In this document: positions 60,429 through 64,000 of the stretch, one piece after another
Numbering within the stretch: the stretch's first letter is position 1
Layout: every line of letters begins with the position of its first letter
Source of the DNA: Alcaligenaceae bacterium SAGV5
GTDB lineage: Bacteria; Pseudomonadota; Gammaproteobacteria; Burkholderiales; Burkholderiaceae_B
NCBI GenBank assembly: GCA_009360345.1
Contig: SPDP01000001.1
Span: 1,550,001 to 1,614,000 of the forward strand
Reading direction: 5' to 3'
Length of the DNA stretch: 64,000 nt
Program-made: the position numbers and the translations under genes
Notes under the pieces: generated by a model
The model's input: the letters and a program-made list of their open reading frames with translations, nothing else
What the model was told of the DNA's origin: nothing
The model's database searches: none

Positions 60429-62285
60429 TCATACCGAACGCGACATCGACCCCTGCTGCGGTTCGTAGACGCAAGTGCGGTTACGCCCCTGCCGCTTGGC
60501 GGCGTACAGCGCGGCATCGGCCTGGCGGACCAGCACCGCCGCCGCCATGCCGGCGCCCGGCACCATCGCATCGACGCCGATGCTGACCGTCATCACGCCC
60601 TGCTCGCTCTTCAGATGGGGAATCCGCGCGTCCAGCGTGGCCTTGCGGATGTTCTCGGCGATCAGGTAGGCGCCATCGATGTCGGTCTTGGGCAGCAGCA
60701 CCGCGAACTCCTCGCCCCCGTAGCGCGCCGCCATGTCGGCCGGGCGCCGGATATTGGCCTGGATCACCTGCGCGATGGTGCGCAGGTACTGGTCGCCGTG
60801 CTGATGGCCGTAATGGTCGTTCAGCGCCTTGAAATGGTCGGCATCGATCAGCAGCAGCGCCAGCGAGCTTTCCTCCCGTGCGGCCCGCCGCCATTCGCGC
60901 TCCAGCGCCTCGTCGAAACGACGGCGGTTCGACAGATTCGTCAGGCCGTCGGTGGCCGCCATGGCCAGCAACTGGGCGTTCTCGGCTTCCAGCGCCTCCT
61001 CGGCCTTTTTACGGCGCGAAACGTCGCGGATGTTCAGGATGCAGCGCTCGTCGCCCATCTCGGGCGGCAATCGCTTGACGCTGGCCTCCAGCCAGCTCCA
61101 CGAGGAATCCCGGTGCCGCGCGGGAAAAGTCAGCATGCGCGGCCAGGACTGCTCGTCGCCGGAAAAAAGCGGGACATAATCCGCTCGCACGAAATCGTCG
61201 ACATTGCGGCCTTCGATGTCTCCCGGGACCCAGCCCAGCACATCCTTGATGGCGGGCGAGATGTAGGTGACGATGCCGTCCGCCCGGCATAGCGCGATGA
61301 TGTCGGCGGAGTTCTCGGCCAGCACCCGGTAGCGCGCCTCGCTGCGCAGCGCGCTGCGTTCGGCCGCCAGGCGCAGCGCGAACTCGCGGCGCAGCATCCA
61401 CACCAGCACCATCGTGCCCGTGCACAACAGCAGTGTCAGGATCGCGATGATCCCCGCCTTGTTGCGCCACGCCGCGTAGATATCGCTGTCGGCCATGCCC
61501 ACCAGCACGATCAGCGGCAGCGAATCGACCGCGGTGAAGGAATAGAGCCGGACCACCCCATCGGTCGCCGACATGGCCTCGTACGAACCGCTGTCCGACG
61601 CGGGATAGCGCGTGAACAGCTGGAGGTCGGTCAGTTGCTTGCCCAGCAGGCCCTGCACGGCAGGAAACCGCGCCATGACCGAACCGTCCGCCCGCAGCAG
61701 CATGATGGAGCCGTTCTGGCGCAGGTCCAGCTGGCGAAACAGGCTTTCCAGGTGAGAGATGCGCAGCGTGCTGACCACCACGCCGCCGAAGCTGCCATCG
61801 GCTTTCGTCACGCGGCGGCTGACGGCGATGGACCACAGATTGGTCAGCCGCGAGAAAAAGGGCCGGCTCACGAACAGGCCGCTGTCCTTCGATTCCTTGT
61901 GGATCCGGAAGTAATCGCGCTGCGAGAACTCGACCCCGCGCGGCTGTACCGACTTGGAGTCCGTGAGCATCCGGCCTTCGGTGTCCAGCACCACCATGGT
62001 CCCCACGCCCCGCATCTGCGGCAGGCTGCCGAACAGCAATTGGTGGCGGCGATAGGGGTCCAGCCCTTCGGCTTCGGCAAGCCGCAGGCCGTTCAGCATG
62101 GATTGCAGAGAAAGGTCGACCAGCTCGATGTCGCGGCCGATGCCGTCGGCGACCACACGGCCCAGGTTGACCGTGGCTTCCCTGGCCGCTCGCCTGGCAT
62201 CCTGGCGGGTGTCGTATAGCGCGGCCGCGCATACCAGGCCGAAACACGCGACCACCAAGGTGGCCCATAACGTTAGCCAGCGCAT
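60429..62285 (-). CDS. membrane sensor diguanylate cyclase (Cache-PAS-GGDEF)
   Basis: 618 residues. A membrane helix at 4-24 (LTLWATLVVACFGLVCAAAL) and another near 278-298 flank a periplasmic double-Cache sensor (MVVLDTEGRMLTDSKSVQPR, FSQRDYFRIHKESKDSGLFV, RPFFSRLTNLWSIAVSRRV). A PAS domain follows (YRVLAENSADIIALCRADGI, IKDVLGWVPGDIEGRNVDDF), then GGDEF (ATDGLTNLSNRRRFDEALER, LIDADHFKALNDHYGHQHGD, active-site GGEEF). An RPAD I-site precedes GGEEF by five residues. It senses a small ligand outside the inner membrane and makes cyclic di-GMP. Confidence 0.94.
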   Translation of the reverse strand: MRWLTLWATLVVACFGLVCAAALYDTRQDARRAAREATVNLGRVVADGIGRDIELVDLSLQSMLNGLRLAEAEGLDPYRRHQLLFGSLPQMRGVGTMVVLDTEGRMLTDSKSVQPRGVEFSQRDYFRIHKESKDSGLFVSRPFFSRLTNLWSIAVSRRVTKADGSFGGVVVSTLRISHLESLFRQLDLRQNGSIMLLRADGSVMARFPAVQGLLGKQLTDLQLFTRYPASDSGSYEAMSATDGVVRLYSFTAVDSLPLIVLVGMADSDIYAAWRNKAGIIAILTLLLCTGTMVLVWMLRREFALRLAAERSALRSEARYRVLAENSADIIALCRADGIVTYISPAIKDVLGWVPGDIEGRNVDDFVRADYVPLFSGDEQSWPRMLTFPARHRDSSWSWLEASVKRLPPEMGDERCILNIRDVSRRKKAEEALEAENAQLLAMAATDGLTNLSNRRRFDEALEREWRRAAREESSLALLLIDADHFKALNDHYGHQHGDQYLRTIAQVIQANIRRPADMAARYGGEEFAVLLPKTDIDGAYLIAENIRKATLDARIPHLKSEQGVMTVSIGVDAMVPGAGMAAAVLVRQADAALYAAKRQGRNRTCVYEPQQGSMSRSV

Positions 62286-62502
62286 GGACCGAACTACACA
62301 GGTTACAAAAATTAACCGGGACTATACATCCAATGGGTGGCCGGCGGCACGCGTCTTGACGGTGATTTGCATTCTGGAGGTCCGGGGATGTCCCGCTCCC
62401 CTCCCGCGCCCCCTTTCCGCCATCGGATAAAGGTCCCGGTGTTCGCCGGCCTGTGGCTGGAACACGCGCGGGAGCGGAATAGTCCGGGTGGAACGAGAGG
62501 AA

Positions 62503-62836
62503 TGGTGCGCCCGGCCGGAATCGAACCGGCACGCCTCACGGCCGCGGATTTTCTTACCCGCTACTGCTCGCGCAGCCGGATTGCGCAAAGCAATGCCGTT
62601 TGGGGTCTGGACTCTGCCTTGACCATCGCGTCGCGCGGCAAGCTTGCCGCGCCAGCCTTAGGTCCCCGCCGTCGAGTCTCTACACACGCCCAGCGGCCAA
62701 CCTCGGCCGCCTGCTTGGCTCGGCGTTCCCGTGCCAGGGGTTCACCGAATTTGACGGGTTCTACTCCCGGACTTTCGTCCAGGGCACTCCACTTTGTACG
62801 GAAGTCCGCTACGTCTACCTGTTTCGTCACGGGCGC
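62503..62836 (-). tRNA. leuZ: tRNA-Leu(UAA) gene interrupted by a group I intron
   Basis: Exon 1 is 62836-62802 (35 nt) and exon 2 is 62552-62503 (50 nt). Joined, they give an 85-nt class II tRNA: acceptor GCGCCCG/CGGGCGC with A discriminator and encoded CCA, D stem ACG/CGT with loop AAACAGGTAGA, anticodon stem GCGGA/TCCGC around the loop CTTAAAA (anticodon UAA), a 13-nt variable arm, and T arm GCCGG-TTCGATT-CCGGC. The intron sits between U34 and A35. A -10-like TACAAT lies 10 nt upstream (62851-62846). The symbol follows E. coli usage and is tentative. Confidence 0.93.
62553..62801 (-). ncRNA. group I intron within tRNA-Leu(UAA)
   Basis: A 249-nt insertion begins after exon U34 and ends with G at 62553 (the terminal omega-G). 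Core elements on the minus strand: P-like AAATTCGGTGAACCCC (62752-62737), Q-like GAACGCCGAGCCAAGC (62728-62713), R-like GTGTGTAGAGACTCGACGG (62687-62669) and S-like AAGGCAGAGTCCAGACCCC (62620-62602). GACTC in R and GAGTC in S form P7, the guanosine site. Exon ACUU can pair with intron GAGU to form P1 with a U-G at the splice site. No homing endonuclease is encoded; the open frame crossing it is spurious. Confidence 0.9.
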
Positions 62837-62889
62837 ACGGGCGGTATTGTAGCCCATGCGCCCCGGCGCCCTCGCCCGCGCCAGCCGCG

Positions 62890-64000
62890 TTACGAATAGC
62901 TCTGGCGCAGCACGTTCTTCTGGACCTTGCCCATGGTGTTGCGGGGCAGTTCTGACACCACGTGGATGCGCTTGGGCACCTTGAAGTTGGCGATCCTGGC
63001 CTTGAGTTCGGCGATCATGGCCGCCTCGTCCAGGCTGGCGCCCGGCTTGGGCACGACCACCGCCATCACCGCCTCGCCGAAGTCGGGATGCGGCACGCCG
63101 ATGACGGCGCTTTCCTCCACGCCCGGCATGTCATCCAGGAAGCTCTCGATTTCCTTCGGGTAGACGTTGAAGCCACCCGAGATGATGAGATCCTTGCTGC
63201 GGCCCACGATGGACAGATAGCCGTCGGGCACGCTGGCGCCGCCGGACTCCCCGCCCCAGCGGCCGACGTCGCCGGTCTTGAACCAGCCGTCCGGCGTGAA
63301 CTCCTCCCTCGTTTTCTCGGGCATGCGCCAATAGCCCTTGAAGACGTTGGGGCCGCGAACCTGGATATTGCCGATCTGGCCCGGCGGGCACGTCTCGCCG
63401 GCGTCGTCGACCACCCGCGCCGACACGCCCGGCAGCGGCTGGCCCACGGTACCGCCCAGGCGCTCGCCCAGGGCGGGATCGTAGGGGTTCGAGACCAGCA
63501 TGACGGTCTCGCTCATGCCGTAGCGCTCGAGAATGGTGTGGCCCGTGCGCTCCCGGAAGGCGTTGAAGGTTTCCATCAGGAGCGGCGCCGACCCTGACAC
63601 GAAAAGCCGCATGTTGCGGCAGGTATCCCGCCCGAACGCCGGCTCGGCCAGCAGCCGCACGTAGTAGGTCGGCACGCCCATCATGACCGTGCAACGCGGC
63701 AGCAGGCGCAGCGCGGCGGCCACGTCCAGCCTGGGCAGCCAGATCATCCTGGCGCCGGCCAGCAGCGCGCCGTGCGCGGCCACGAACAGCCCGTGCACAT
63801 GGAAGATGGGCAGCATGTGCAACAGCACGTCGTCGGCGCGCCAGCCCCAGTATTCGTGCAGCACGCGAGCGTTGGAAGCCAGGTTGCCGTGGGTCAGCAT
63901 CGCCCCCTTGCTGCGCCCCGTCGTGCCCGAGGTGTACAGGATGGCCGCGAGGTCGTCCGCGGCGCGCGCGGCCACCGCCGGCTCGGCCGAGGCCTGGGCG
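62890..64000 (-). CDS. malonyl-CoA synthetase-like acyl-CoA synthetase (MatB), partial at right edge
   Basis: The C-terminal 370 codons are visible; the frame is open to 64000. ANL motifs are present: LYTSGTTGRSKGAMLTHGNL (P-loop), ERYGMSETVMLVSNPYDPAL (A5), WFKTGDVGRWGGESGG (A7), SKDLIISGGFNVYPKEIESF (A8) and LPRNTMGKVQKNVLRQSY with the A10 catalytic Lys. HMLPIFHVHGLFVAAHGALL and MSETVMLVSNPY match the MatB/malonate-CoA ligase branch as I recall it. It makes malonyl- or methylmalonyl-CoA from the acid with ATP. Its stop lies 54 nt before the tRNA gene start. Confidence 0.88.
   Translation of the reverse strand, partial: AQASAEPAVAARAADDLAAILYTSGTTGRSKGAMLTHGNLASNARVLHEYWGWRADDVLLHMLPIFHVHGLFVAAHGALLAGARMIWLPRLDVAAALRLLPRCTVMMGVPTYYVRLLAEPAFGRDTCRNMRLFVSGSAPLLMETFNAFRERTGHTILERYGMSETVMLVSNPYDPALGERLGGTVGQPLPGVSARVVDDAGETCPPGQIGNIQVRGPNVFKGYWRMPEKTREEFTPDGWFKTGDVGRWGGESGGASVPDGYLSIVGRSKDLIISGGFNVYPKEIESFLDDMPGVEESAVIGVPHPDFGEAVMAVVVPKPGASLDEAAMIAELKARIANFKVPKRIHVVSELPRNTMGKVQKNVLRQSYS

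Noticed and set aside
62503..62836. tmRNA or RNase P RNA as the source of the tRNA-like ends
   Set aside because: The ends join into a complete tRNA with anticodon loop CTTAAAA, and the middle has group I P/Q/R/S elements. No tmRNA tag frame or RNase P core was found.
62561..62857. A 98-codon minus-strand open frame with clean translation
   Set aside because: It spans exon 1 and the group I intron of tRNA-Leu(UAA); the conserved bases fit RNA pairing, not a protein.

Overview
This is a GC-rich chromosomal window from a betaproteobacterium, most likely Bordetella or a close Alcaligenaceae relative such as Achromobacter. The basis is gene content: five solute receptors of the Bug (tripartite tricarboxylate receptor) family, many LysR/IclR/GntR-controlled degradation operons, betaproteobacterial conserved families (DUF2863, DUF1178, DUF2868/DUF3482), and an EarP-dependent elongation factor P. 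This is inference from families recognised by eye; no database was searched. I saw no transposase, integrase, prophage gene or CRISPR array.

The left two thirds (1-45.9 kb) is a mosaic of catabolic units. (a) 1-6244, minus strand: an eight-gene operon of unknown substrate (TPP enzyme, degenerate SDR, Asp-box repeat protein, VOC dioxygenase-like protein, DUF1185, alpha/beta hydrolase, NIPSNAP, flavin hydroxylase running off the left edge), divergent from an IclR regulator. (b) 7214-14854: a HpaB-like flavin monooxygenase with two tandem exported CocE/NonD-type hydrolases and a Bug receptor, divergent from its likely flavin reductase and a GntR/FCD regulator. (c) 14860-18277: IclR regulator and MhpA-type hydroxylase, divergent from a Bug receptor. 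(d) 18350-23860: a salicylate 5-hydroxylase operon in the order reductase, alpha, beta, ferredoxin (as in nagAa-G-H-Ab), followed by a PchB-like chorismate mutase and a Bug receptor. It is divergent from a NahR/NagR-type LysR gene, with an exact NahR-type operator between them. No gentisate dioxygenase is in the window. (e) 24-27 kb: a PfkB kinase, a GntR/UTRA regulator and a PhnD-like binding protein. (f) 27.2-30.1 kb: an overlapping DUF2868/DUF3482 membrane-GTPase pair. (g) 30.1-33.5 kb: DUF1330, a 2-oxoglutarate oxygenase, a Bug receptor and LysR. (h) 33.6-37 kb: a diguanylate cyclase, a FUSC-type membrane protein and a glutathione transferase. (i) 36971-42765, minus strand: a six-gene acyl-CoA operon (Bug, aldehyde dehydrogenase, two MaoC proteins, CoA ligase, SDR). 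(j) 43055-45877: a TPP enzyme divergent from LysR.

The right third is more housekeeping in character: an ECF sigma factor with a one-pass membrane partner, aconitase A behind a 20-bp palindrome, a CoA-transferase/HMG-CoA-lyase pair, DUF2863, an SBF-type transporter, a second glutathione transferase, lrgAB with a LysR regulator, earP and efp, DUF1178, and a PAS-GGDEF cyclase. At 62503-62836 there is a tRNA-Leu(UAA) gene split by a 249-nt group I intron. A MatB-like acyl-CoA synthetase runs off the right edge.

The most notable signals are the intron-split tRNA, the salicylate hydroxylase operon carrying a putative salicylate-producing enzyme, the catalytically degenerate SDR in an uncharacterised operon, the tandem hydrolases lacking the expected histidine, and a 30-bp perfect inverted repeat at 47.2 kb.
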